Of a stretch of DNA of 64,000 bases, positions 9,410 to 19,495 are shown piece after piece (position 1 is the stretch's first letter; the number at the start of each line of letters is the position of its first letter). The position numbers and the translations under genes are program-made. The stretch is from Nilaparvata lugens (lineage: Eukaryota > Arthropoda > Insecta > Hemiptera > Delphacidae): the NCBI RefSeq assembly GCF_014356525.2, contig NC_052508.1:38199113-38263112 (forward strand). The letters are read 5' to 3'. The notes under the pieces are model-generated. The model made no database searches. It was not told the DNA's origin and was given only the letters and a program-made list of their open reading frames with translations.

Positions 9410-10645
9410 TAAATAAATAAATTTTTATTGTCATTAAGCAACATTGGCAATAGACAAAGTCAAAACTATACTAACATTATGCAAGTCAGAAGGTTATAAG
9501 TTAATGTAATTGAAAGTATATACGATATACATATATAAACACATAAACATAACTACATCTTAAGTAAGCCCAGAAGAATTCAAATATTCATCACTATTCA
9601 AACAACAGTACAAACAAGGCCCTGTCAAAATGTTAAAACAAGAAAGGAAAGCTTTAAGCAATCAAGGAATGAAACATCAATAATCATATCGGAATCCAAG
9701 AACTCTTGTATAGAATACATTGATGTTTTCACTAAGCAGTTGAAAAGTTTTATTTTAAATCTATCTGTAGACTCATTTATTAAGCTTAGAGGTAACTTAT
9801 TGTACAGTTTCAGACCAATAATATTGTAGCTATTCATTGACTTTGAAAGCCTTTGGAATGGTATATTCAGTCTATTCTTATTTCTTGTTGCATAAGAATG
9901 TATGGTATGTCTTGTAATTTTCTCTACCTTTGTTTTTACATGTTTCAGAGCAGTGTATATATAAAGATTTATGATTGTCAAGATTCTCAACTTAATAAAC
10001 AAAGGTCTACAATGCTCAGTACTATTACGCGCATCTGCTAATATCCTGATGGCTTTTTTCTGAAGTAAAAGTACACTGCTAACATGGCTACAATTACCCC
10101 AAAACAACACACCATATAAAAGAATACTTTGAAAAAATGCAAAATAGGCTGACCTTACATAGCTATCAGGTACATAATTTTTTAATTGCTTCAACAAATA
10201 AATAACCCTAGACAATTTACTATTTACATACTCAATATGTGGCTTCCATATTAATTTTTCGTCAATATATACCTAGAAACTTGACATTATTTACACTATT
10301 ATCTGTTGGAATCTCTCTTAAGCTAAAAATCATTTGTTGAGTCTTATTATTATTCAATAGGAAACTATTTGCCCTGAACCATATGCTTGCTTGGTTTAAA
10401 GTATGTTCCATCGTAAAAGCGAGTTTTTGAAAATCTGAGTCTGAATTGAAAAAAGTGGTATCATCTGCGTAAAGCATTGACTGAGATGTCACTGATAATG
10501 GAAGATCATTTATCATCAGGGTGAATAGTACAGGTCCAAGGATAGAGCCCTGAGGAACACCAAACTTGATCATTTTTACCTTAGATTTAGTATGACCTAC
10601 ATAGACTATTTGCTTATGGTCAAATAAGTATGACCCAATTAACAT
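9410..10645 (-). pseudogene. 5'-truncated CR1-like LINE, RT C-terminal half
   Basis: On the minus strand 10645-10262 encodes the RT palm end (FGVPQGSILGPVLF, SMLYADDTTFF). After a frameshift, 10215-9625 encodes the RT thumb and C-terminal region (LSRVIYLLKQLKN, YGVLFWGN, SYATRNKN). The RT catalytic YADD is intact. The 3' UTR ends at 9410 in a run of AAAT-like units. Protein similarity to LINE-B (41416-42731) is strong, so it is the same clade. The endonuclease, N-terminal RT and ORF1 are absent. The break at 10646 is the usual 5' truncation of target-primed reverse transcription. Confidence 0.85.
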
Positions 10646-10938
10646 GAGGTGTTCATACCGTAGAGACCAAGTTTATTCAGCAGGAATCTTCAATGCAGCA
10701 GGAATCAATGCAAACTGTGACTTATGCTTTTAAGAATTTGGGGTCGCTGAATTCAAATCTGAAATAAAAATTCCTCTATCTTCATTATTGGACGATTTAG
10801 ATTTTGGTGGAGAGGATAGCATTGAAAAGTAGGGCAGGCCGGGCTCGCGTTGCTTACTACTAGTGTGTAGTGATTTTGCCCCGAGTCGTTCAAGGACACA
10901 GGCCGAGACAGGCCAAATCTGTAGGTGTGTAGGGCCCT

Positions 10939-10964
10939 TAACGCTGATTAACAAATCAGCGTTA
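10939..10964. other. Perfect 11-bp hairpin
   Basis: TAACGCTGATT and its exact inverse AATCAGCGTTA are separated by AACA. It lies 30 nt left of the mini-Polinton insertion, within the host foldback element. 10646-10993 otherwise shows no coding potential I can support. Confidence 0.7.
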
Positions 10965-11472
10965 GTTTTATGGATTCATTTTTATTCCACAAAAGTAGGT
11001 AGAAAATGACAGAGGGTGATCAAAATCAGCTGGTTTGACCCCACTAGCGTTTGGCCCCACTAGGGTGGGGTAGTTGCGGCTTAGCTTAGTCTGTAATAAT
11101 TGTTACTATTGATTGTAGTGCTTTTGTGGCCTACACAACTACTTTTTTTTCTACCCCTTCCCCATTGGGGTGGGCATGTAAAAACTGTCACAAGACAAAC
11201 TTGCTATATGATTTTCCTCTAGAATAACAACTGTCACAGTTTTCAGTTGTGTGTTTAGTGTAGTTGGAGTTAGGAATAGAGAAGAAACAGAGAGAGAGAC
11301 AGTGTGAGTTAGTTATGCTTTTTTATTAACACATTATAGAATGAACACACAAAACTTTTTATTTCCTTTTGAATAACAAACAAGAGTGACTGTATTGTAT
11401 AACAAACAAGAGTGTTAGTAACATATAATAATAATATTAACAATAATAAGTGAAAAGATTTATATTATAAAC

Positions 11473-11715
11473 ATGAACACTATAGAGTGTGTTAGTGGCA
11501 TACAAGTCACAAATTTTGATTTGACATTTGGTTCTGCAGACAATTTCCTAGGCATAATGAGCAATACTTTCTTTTATGCCATCAGTATTCATTCTTTCAA
11601 CAATGGACAAGGATTAGTTATCGATTTTCCCACAAGTAGAACATATTGTGAAATGGTAGAAACCATTGACCCTGAACTACATGCTTGGGTTATTATAAAT
11701 ATTTACTCGATATAG
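11473..11715 (+). CDS. Unknown 80-residue ORF in the mini-Polinton
   Basis: ATG-initiated ORF of 80 residues between the left TIR and the integrase remnant, on the same strand. It has no motif I recognise, no clear signal peptide and no long hydrophobic segment. It may be a fragment of a Polinton structural or accessory protein kept during internal deletion, or chance. Sequence 11052-11472 on its left is non-coding. Confidence 0.35.
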   Translation: MNTIECVSGIQVTNFDLTFGSADNFLGIMSNTFFYAISIHSFNNGQGLVIDFPTSRTYCEMVETIDPELHAWVIINIYSI

Positions 11716-11834
11716 TCTTTTTTTATAAATATTAAGGTAATACCTATTTGTAAACCATTTCATTTTTGTGTGTTGTTCAAGTGAAAACTGTGTGTTATTG
11801 GTATTATTGGTGAAAAGAAGTGGTGTTCTTCATA

Positions 11835-12137
11835 ATGGAGAATGAGAAGAAGAAGAGAAGAAAGATTGACAATGAAAAAACTGTAATAGCCAAGGAACTA
11901 CACAAACCAGCTTTGAAAAACTATCCTACAAGACAGGTGACATTGAAGGGACTAAAAGATTTACTACAAGCCGACTTGGTTGAAATGATTCCATACTCAC
12001 ATCACAACAAGGCTACAAATACATTTTAACAATAATAAATTGTCTAAGCAAGTTTGCACATGCAGTACCAATTAAAAATAAATCAGCCAATGAGATAGTC
12101 GATGCTTTTATTCCTATACTCGATAGACATGGCAGCA
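11835..12137 (+). pseudogene. Polinton integrase fragment, frameshifted
   Basis: The ATG at 11835 opens a Lys/Arg-rich N-terminus followed by KNYPTRQVTLKG and LQADLVEMIPY, which match the junction into the catalytic core of Maverick/Polinton integrases. The Asp of QADLVEM is the first catalytic residue. A one-base shift near 12012 moves the reading into a frame that continues through a TIINCLSKFAHAVPIKNKS-type stretch to about 12137. The second Asp and the Glu are deleted, so it is inactive. Identity of the family is clear from motif order and from the element's TIR and target duplication. Confidence 0.85.
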
Positions 12138-12160
12138 CACATAACCTTCAAACTGACTGA

Positions 12161-12192
12161 TGACGTCACTAACCTGCTGTCATGTGACGTCA
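12161..12192. promoter_or_regulatory. Two CRE palindromes near the Polinton right end
   Basis: TGACGTCA occurs perfectly at 12161-12168 and 12185-12192, 24 bp apart, just inside the right TIR. This octamer is the classic CREB/ATF site. Whether it acts as promoter or enhancer here is unknown. Confidence 0.4.
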
Positions 12193-13165
12193 GCAACTCT
12201 GCTAAGGGGCGGGGGGGGCAACGCTAGTGGGGTCAAAACAGCTGATTTCGATCACCCTCTGTCATTTTCTACCTACTCACAAAGATCGGTTAGTTTTTAA
12301 TCCCGATTAAGTTTCCTGGTTAACTAACCAAATTTTTAACGGTTTCACAATCTGGCAACACTGTAATTTAACCGACAGATGTTATTATTATTCTGAACAA
12401 ATGCCACAAATTGAGGTTATGTTATTGAAGCGGTGAACATTCAATAGGCATGCGCCATAATAATGTTCTGTCTGTCGCTAGTGTCCAGTGCTATCTGCAG
12501 ACGAACCAGATCGAAAACTAACCTCAAAAATCAGAATCTAATTTTGAATGCTAATATCAGCTAAATACACTTCTCTATTTTATGAAAGGATGAAATTAAA
12601 TTAAATAATTATATATTTAGCTCATACTTTGAATTTTATAGTTTTTTACCAAAAACTAATTGTAAGACAGCTATCAGTTGGTACCTAATCGGCGTTAAAT
12701 GGATTTAATTCCCCGTGAATGGCTTGTTAAAAATCTTTTACGTCGATTTGTTCAACCGGCGTTATTTTTCAATTTTTACCTTTGTGCATCCAAATCTTCT
12801 TCGTTTCAACTAATCGCGGTTAAAATGGTGCCAACTAATCAGAATCAAACATTGTTTACACGTTATCAATTGAAATTTCTGTTTTTCGCATCCAAAATCC
12901 ATCGGTTAGCACTAATCTCGATTAAAGTAAAGCATTTAATTGTGATTAAATGTTAACCGACGTATGAAAAACTGGGGGTATGAGTTTTTATTTTGTGAAC
13001 CAGATGATATTGCTTCACCCATGGCAGCGGAAAATTTAAACGATTGATACCATCTGTCTTGACTTTTTACTTCTAAAAATAATAATAAAATCTGAAAATA
13101 AGGAAAAAAATGGATTATTGAATCTTTCTAACTAGTAGTTATGTGAACAGTAGACCTCGCGCACT

Positions 13166-13388
13166 TATAAACCGGAGCCGCCTCTTATACTGTCAATCAG
13201 AGTAGATCCTGTCTGCATGTCGTGTCGGCGAGATATCGGTGTGAAAACAGCTAATGGCTGTTAGGGTTGGTGTATCAAAAATTCTAACATCAAAAGCTAA
13301 TCTCCTTCAAGACATACTGGCAACAGGACAGCCGAAGTTCAAAGCAGAAAAAGTTCGAGAGACAATACTATGTTATTCCAGTTATTAA
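13166..13388 (+). other. TATA/initiator-like promoter and 44-residue ORF
   Basis: TATAAA (13166-13171) is followed at 33 nt by TCAG (13197), a plausible initiator, and then by an ATG at 13254 opening a 44-residue frame ending at TAA 13388. The product, beginning MAVRVGVSKIL, matches nothing I recognise. It could be a first exon, a truncated transposon gene, or chance. The upstream motif GAACAGTAGACCTCGCGC also appears inverted near 37315-37335, so the stretch includes repeat sequence. Confidence 0.25.
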
Positions 13389-13410
13389 TTGCATGCGTTA
13401 TTGCACGCAA

Positions 13411-13720
13411 TCAATCGTTTATTTATTTATTTATTCACAATGGAGACCATGGGTTTCCCCAAATATGTCTCCTTAACAATAAAAATTATACAGATACAAA
13501 TGAAAAAATTAAAATAATGATAAAAATAATACGAACTTATGCAATAATGAATAATACAAACAACAAAAATACCACCTTATTCAAAAATGAAAAATACAAA
13601 GATTTCAAATACTTATGAAAAAGTAAAATTAAAACTAATTGAGAATTAAAATTCCAAAACTTATAAAAATTGAAGAATATAATAACAAATAATGAACAAA
13701 ATTTTTATCAATAGAATAAA
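13411..13720 (-). mobile_element. Probable 3' end of a LINE
   Basis: TTTATTTATTTATTCACAAT followed by about 280 bp of A-rich sequence looks like the 3' tail and UTR of a minus-strand LINE, similar in form to 9410 and 34181. No coding sequence is present. Sequence 13721-13953 is AT-rich without features. Confidence 0.4.
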
Positions 13721-14433
13721 TATTATTTATAACTGAACGACGTCTCAAACCATATGCACATCCACACTGATAAACCAACTATTTATTTTATCAGATCATG
13801 CTTACACAAGATTTAATTATCATATAACGCTTTCCGGAACTTAGCGCGAGTAAACCAGAAGACATCTAGGCGCCCAGACAAGCTGTTATAATTTCTTTGC
13901 ATCCTATTAAATAGTGCATAAAAATTGCATTCAATGAGGCATGCAATTTATAGTTGACCGAGCGAAGTGAGGTTCAAGATTCAAGTTGACGGTTTGGCAT
14001 TTCTCTTAATGTTTTAAATGTTTATATGTGGCGCATTTACGGCGAAACGCGGTAATAGATTTTCATGAAATTTGACAGGTATGTTCCTTTTTTAATTGCG
14101 CGTCGACGTATATACAAGGTTTTTGGAAATTTTTCGTTTCAAGGATAATATAAAAGGAAAAAGGAGCCTCCTTCATACGCCAATATTAGTGTAAAAATCA
14201 GTCTATAGAATTATTCATCATAAATCAGCTGACAAGTGATTACACAGATGTGTGGAGAAGCCAGTCTATTGCTGTATTCCCATAAGGTTCTCATCCATAA
14301 GTACCTGATTGAAACTATAGACCTTATGGAAATACAGCAATAGACTGGCTTCTCCACACATCTGTGTAATCACTTGTCAGCTGATTTATGATGAATAATT
14401 AAATATCTAAAAGTTGACATCAGAAATTGTAAG

Positions 14434-15328
14434 ATGCCAAAAATAAGTTGGATGGATGGAGTTCCAGGGTGTGGTAAAACTCACTTTTTCCTTCAGCAAC
14501 ATACACCAGGTAAAGATTTCATTTTGTGTCAGACAAGAGCTGGAATAAATGAAATTAGGCAAGAGAATTCACAAAAATAAATATGAAAGAATAATTAATC
14601 AGGATTATAGAACAGTTTCATCTTTTATAATAAACGGATCAAAAAAGCAATACAAACGTGTATTCATAGACGAAGCAGTATTAATGCATGCAGGTTTTGT
14701 GGGATTTGTCTCATCTCTCGCTGGTGATTCTGAGATTATTCTGCTAGGAGATTCAAACCAAATACCTTACATAGAGAGAAGTAAATTAACAGCTGAATGG
14801 TCACACATTTCATCTCTCTGTGAGAAGAGAATCCATCAAACAGTAACTAGAAGGTGTCCAATAGACATCTGCTACATCCTTTCCAGCTACTACCAGGACA
14901 TTGGTACGAAAAATGAGGTCCTGTTATCTGTCAGACCTCCAATAACAAATGGAGAACTTGGATCACTTGAACCCAACACTCTGATTCTTACATTCACTCA
15001 GCTTGAGAAGAAAACAGTGCTAGAAGAGCTGCAATCAAAACTTCACCCTTCAATTAAAGTCCATACAATTCATGAAGCACAGGGCTTAACTCACAAGAAT
15101 GTAGTTCTGATAAGGAACAATAAAAAACAACTTGGAATATATAACAGCACACAACATGTAATAGTAGCAATGAACAGACACACACAAACCTTCAGATATA
15201 TCACAACAGGGCAAGAAGATTTAGTGCTGACCCTAATTCGAAAACTAAAGGATGTTAGTGGAGAGTTTCTCTTAAGCTGGAATGAAAGAAACATGGAAAG
15301 GATTAATGAGAGTTTGAATAATGAGTAA
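14434..15328 (+). pseudogene. Superfamily-1 (alphavirus-like) helicase ORF of LINE-H, one frameshift
   Basis: ATG 14434 is ten residues before the Walker A motif (DGVPGCGKT), followed by an ILCQTRAGINEI-type motif Ia in frame 1. Reading then moves to the frame open from 14549 to TAA 15328. That frame has motif II (VFIDEAVLMH, residues 38-47), III (LLGDSNQIPY, 65-74), IV (TRRCPIDI, 100-107), V (HTIHEAQGLT, 172-181) and VI (VAMNRHTQ, 206-213). The set and spacing are those of Viral_helicase1 of the alphavirus-like (+)RNA viruses, closest in style to tobamo- and virga-like replicases. Every key residue is present; a single indel near 14560 breaks the frame. Total size, ~298 residues, is one helicase core with no methyltransferase or polymerase. 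It probably unwinds RNA using NTP. Confidence 0.9.
15321..15328 (+). promoter_or_regulatory. Helicase/ORF2 stop-start overlap ATGAGTAA
   Basis: The ORF2 start ATG (15321) lies five bases before the helicase stop TAA (15326-15328). Overlaps like this allow ORF2 translation by termination-reinitiation, as known in other LINEs with ATGA or TAATG junctions. It ties the helicase ORF to the downstream ORF as one bicistronic unit. Confidence 0.65.
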
Positions 15329-16610
15329 CAACAACTTATCAAATTTGCTCAGCTTCGAGGATCTTGATCATTTTGAAGAAATAAATGATGAAGTGATCAA
15401 CAACAGTCATCAACTTTGTGCAGCATTGAGTTCTTGTGATTTGAGCATCTTCTGTCTCAATATAAGGACTATCAGAAGAAATTTTGATGAGCTGATGATT
15501 CAATTGTGCGACATTCATTTTTCTTCTGATGTTATTATTCTAACCGAATGCTGGATTAGGCCTGAATTTGTAATCCAGTCCATTTGAGGATATGATGTAT
15601 TTTTCACCATAAACAACCCATTACAAAATGATGGTGTAGTTGTTTATGTTAAAGATAGTATAAATGTACAATGTGTTGAGCTACGGATTAACCAGGCAAA
15701 TGTCTTACATATTCGGTTGGATGCAGCAGACAAAAAGTGGAACTTCCTTGCAATATACAGATCACCGTCCTTCAATGATATTTCAGATTTCCTAAGTGAC
15801 TTAGAATCGATCCTGAATGAATTAAGAGGGCAACAAGTCATATGTGCAGGAGACATGAATATTAACACCCTTCAAATTCGTCCACATCATCAATTGAATG
15901 ACTACTGCGATCTTCTAAGCGAGCATGGGCTCAGACTCTGCATTAAGCAAGCAACCAGAACTAAAACAGAAACTGATTCTTGCATAGATCACATTGCTAC
16001 CAACTCCAGAGATAATCTTTTTCCATCATTTATGAATCAACAATAACCGACCACTTCACCACGATTCTAGGAGTGCAACATAATTTGAGAAATAGTGCAA
16101 ATGAAACTGGAACACATGAAATAAACGAGAAAATAGACATTAATAGCTTGAAGAATGAACTACTGAATGAGGAGTGGATTCATGTTTTAGAAGATAATAA
16201 TCCAGATACATCTTATGACACCTTCTTATCAACTCTGAGACAACATATACAAAATAATATCAAGCAGCATCGGCGGCAGAAGAAGTACAAACCCATCAAA
16301 TCATGGATCACCAGAGGTATAGTAGCAGCAATAAGAACCAGAAATGTACTCAACAAAAGAAGAAAGGAAGACCCAAACAACATTAACTTAACCAACTTCT
16401 ATCGTCAGTATAGGAATACACTCACAGCTTCAATTCATGAAACAAAGGACCAATACTATAGAGAGAAATTGTATGAAGCTGGAAAGGATAATAAAAAAGT
16501 GTGGAAAGTAATCAAAGATGCTACTGACTCTAAATCAACAACAAAAATTAAATTGAATGCTATCAAAATAGATGATAGGATTTTCAATCTAAAGGAAAAT
16601 CCAGAAACTG

Positions 16611-16623
16611 TGCTCAACCACAT
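16611..16623. repeat. Jockey-1 target-site duplication, left
   Basis: TGCTCAACCACAT, identical to 21258-21270. The first T could belong to the element, so the duplication is 12 or 13 bp. Confidence 0.95.
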
Positions 16624-16870
16624 TTTTTTTTTTTTTTTTTTTTTTATCACATTACTATTGCTATCTAGTCTTGAGACTAATGAGCAAATTTTATCAAACC
16701 TAATTTACTAATTGTATATAATATGGACTACAGTGAAACTCTCTTTAGAATTTCTTACTGCTACCTACTAATAATTATTATGTACATCTATTAACTGTAC
16801 TACTTAAGCTAGATTTCACTCAATCACTGCTCTGCTTTTTCACCAGACACCACTTTCACTGCACACCAAT

Positions 16871-19495
16871 TCAAATGGTTTCCTTCTTTTCAGTCTCCGC
16901 ACCGACGTTCGTGTGTTGGTGGAGCCGTTCTTCATGACTTTCTGCATACCTTTGAATCTCACAGGATACCATGTTGACTCCCAGGTCCCTATGGATGTCG
17001 CTGTTCCGCACATACCAGTGAGCATCAACGATGTTTCGGAGCACCTTGTTCTGGAATCTTTGTATGATGGTGACGTTGCTCTGTTTGGTGCAGCCCCATA
17101 GTTGTATTCCATAGGTCCAAACAGGTTTGAAGATCTGCTTGTAGAGGAGCAATTTGTTTGGTATTGAAAGTGATGAGTTTCTTCCAATAAGCCAGTAGAA
17201 TTTCTTGTATTTTATGTTCAGTTCTTCTTTTTTCTTTTTGACATGCTCTTTCCAGCGAAGCTTAGCATCAAGAGTCATACCTAGGTATTTAGCTTGATTT
17301 TCATGTGGTATATTAATTCCATTGATGTTGATTGGAAGGTACACAGCTCTCTTGTTGGTGAAGTTAACATGAATCGACTTTTCCTCATTGAGCTTCATTC
17401 TCCACTTTTTGGTCCAGTCATGTATCTTGTTGACAGATCTCTGAAGCTTCGCTGTTGCAATACCAACATCACTGTCTACTGCTAGTAGGGCGGTGTCATC
17501 TGCGAACGTGGCTGTGGTATTCTCCTCCAAATTAGGGATATCACTAGTGAAGAGAAGATAAAGGACTGGTCCTAAAACACTTCCTTGCGGAACTCCTGCT
17601 TTTATCTCTCTTAGATCAGAATATGAATCTTCATATTTGACTCTAAAGTACCTTCCTGTCAAATATGATTGCAATATTTCTGTAAATTGCTTAGGAAGCA
17701 TTTTCTTCAGTTTATAAAGAAGTCCCTCATGCCATACTTTGTCAAAAGCTTGCCCTATGTCGAGAAAAACTGCTGAACAAACCTTTTTTTCTTCCAAGCT
17801 CTTCTCTATTATATTAACTATCCTATGTACTTGATCAATTGTGGAGTGTTTTTTTCTGAAACCAAATTGATGATTAGGAATTAATTGCTTTCTCTCAATT
17901 ATTGGCTTGAGTCTACTCAATAATATCCTCTCAAACAACTTTGATAACACAGGTAACAATGAAATTGGTCTGTATGAAGCTACTTCATGTGGTTCTTTTC
18001 CTGGCTTGAGTAACATTATAACTTCAGCTACTTTCCAGACTCCTGGTACAAATCTGAGTCTGAATGAAGCATTCAGGATGTTTGTTAGCTTGATGAGTGC
18101 TTTCCTTGGTAGATGCTTCAGGACTAAGCCAGTTATCAGGTCAAATCCTGGAGTTTTCTTAGCATTCATAAGTTTTATTTCCTTTCTCACTTCTTCTACT
18201 GAGACATTCATTAGTTCTTGATTTTCCTGCATGATGTTACCTTCAATTTCTAGATCTTCTTGAGCTGCAACGTTTGGCTGGAAGACATTCACAAGATGAT
18301 CAGCAAATGCCTGTGCCTTTTCTTCATTATTCTTGGCTCATTGTCTATTCAGTTTCCTAATAGGGGGAACTTGTTGGATGGGTGTTTTTATTTTCTTAGA
18401 AGCCTTCCATAGTGAGTAATCAGTGTTGCCTTGTCCTGTCAAATTACTCATGTAACTGTTGATTGATTCATTTTTAATAAACTGTATCTCTCTTTTCAGT
18501 TCCTGTGTGAGAGTATTCAATAATCTTTTATCTTGAGGAGAACGTGAATGCTGCCACCTCCTTCTAGCTCTTCTTTTCTCTGCAATCATTTCTCTTATTT
18601 CCAATGGATAATTATTTCCTACTGTTCTTCGTTTCCTAGTCTGCGGAGTATTACACCAGGCTGCCTGTTGTATATCAGTAACAAATTTTTCCAGCTCCTC
18701 ATCTATTTGATCTGCAGTTGTTAATGGTGAATACAGGTTAATTCTTTCCTCCAACACTTGCTGAAAGCCATCCCAATCTGTATACTTATTAACTAGTGTG
18801 GGATAATTATTTTGTTTTTGTAAAATAGTGTCACTCAACTTCAGAATAATTGGAGAGTGGTCTGAATTGAGATCAAAACTTTCCTCTACTTGCAAATAGT
18901 TTACTGAAATGTTTTTGATTATGAAAAAGTCTATGAGATCAGGTATCTTACTTGTATCTGTAGGCCAATAAGTTGGTTTTCCAGTTGAAAGAGATTCACA
19001 TCTTGACTCTCTTACAGCTTCGTAAAGTACCTTGCCCTTATGAGTTGTTAATCGTGATCCCCAATGAATGTGTTTTGAATTGAAGTCACCGCCAAGGATA
19101 AATCTCGTTCCCAACATATCAAACATTGATAGATGATCTTCTTTTCTGAATGAATATCGAGGAGGACAGTAGACAGCTGCAACTACAAATCGATAATTAA
19201 CTGCTTCCACACATACTCCTATCAATTGAATTCGTTCAGTTTCTAATTTAACGTGTTCATTATGCTGAATGCTCTCTTTGATTATGATTGAACTCCCCCC
19301 TCTCGCAACATTGTTGGGATGTAAGGCGTGGTAGGTCCTGTAACCTTTAAATTTTATGTAGGACTGTTTTGTAAAGTGAGACTCAGAAATGAGACAAATA
19401 TCTACATTATCTATGTTTAGAACTGCTTCCAATTCCAGTTGTCGTTGTAAGAGTCCATTTGCGTTCCATTCCATTATGTTTAGTGAACGAATCAT
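16871..19495 (-). pseudogene. Jockey-1 ORF2: endonuclease and reverse transcriptase, one stop
   Basis: The frame of 875 codons starts at ATG 19495, overlapping the ORF1 stop by ATGA. The N-terminal APE endonuclease shows WNANGLLQRQ, ICLISESHF, GGSSIIIKES, GGDFNSKHIHWG and DLIDFFI. RT follows with YRPISLLPVLSKLFE, HQFGFRKKHST, AVFLDIGQAFDKVWH, AGVPQGSVLGPVLY and the catalytic TFADDTALL, then a thumb/C-terminal region. A TGA at 18338-18340 replaces the Trp seen in Jockey-2 and separates endonuclease from RT. Otherwise the ORF is intact, so the insertion is fairly young. The protein performs target-primed reverse transcription. Confidence 0.93.

Larger units (their letters stand above)
10994..12277 (+). 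mobile_element. Miniature Maverick/Polinton-derived element
   Basis: The element is bounded by 58-bp terminal inverted repeats starting AGTAGGTAGAAAATGACAG (10994-11051 and 12220-12277, two mismatches). It is flanked by a perfect 6-bp target duplication CACAAA (10988-10993 and 12278-12283). TIRs starting AG and 6-bp duplications are hallmarks of Maverick/Polinton DNA transposons. The interior carries a recognisable fragment of their retroviral-like integrase and one unknown small ORF. Full Polintons are 15-20 kb, so this is a 1.28-kb deletion derivative that must have been moved by integrase supplied in trans. It inserted into the long-TIR element. Confidence 0.9.
8526..12979. mobile_element. 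Long terminal-inverted-repeat (foldback-like) element
   Basis: The sequence starting ACCCCCAGTTTTTCGTACG (8526-8909) is repeated in inverted orientation at 12614-12979, ending ...GAAAAACTGGGGGT. Arms are ~370-385 bp with roughly 85-90% identity. They are full of short CGATTA/TAATCG motifs that can pair locally. No transposase remains. The interior holds a LINE fragment (9410-10645) and a mini-Polinton (10994-12277), both later arrivals. No target-site duplication is apparent. 8910-9409 and 12284-12613 are non-coding. The class is unclear: a non-autonomous DNA transposon or foldback element. Confidence 0.75.
15321..16623 (+). pseudogene. LINE-H ORF2, endonuclease part (interrupted)
   Basis: From ATG 15321, a short leader of ~40 residues precedes an APE-type endonuclease: LSIFCLNIRTIRRNFDEL, VIILTECWI, GVVVYVKDSI, ICAGDMNI and SCIDHI. 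A TGA at 15585 and a frameshift near 16025 break it. The frame open from 16073 carries the basic linker toward RT (KSWITRGIVAAIRTRN, YYREKLYEA). It stops at the Jockey insertion at 16624 and continues in the same phase at 21271. The enzyme would nick target DNA to prime reverse transcription. Confidence 0.88.

Noticed and set aside
14401..15328. Helicase as an independent endogenous viral element
   Set aside because: It lies inside retrotransposon ends fixed by the split palindrome and TAATT duplication, and it overlaps ORF2 by ATGAGTAA. No viral methyltransferase or polymerase is adjacent.
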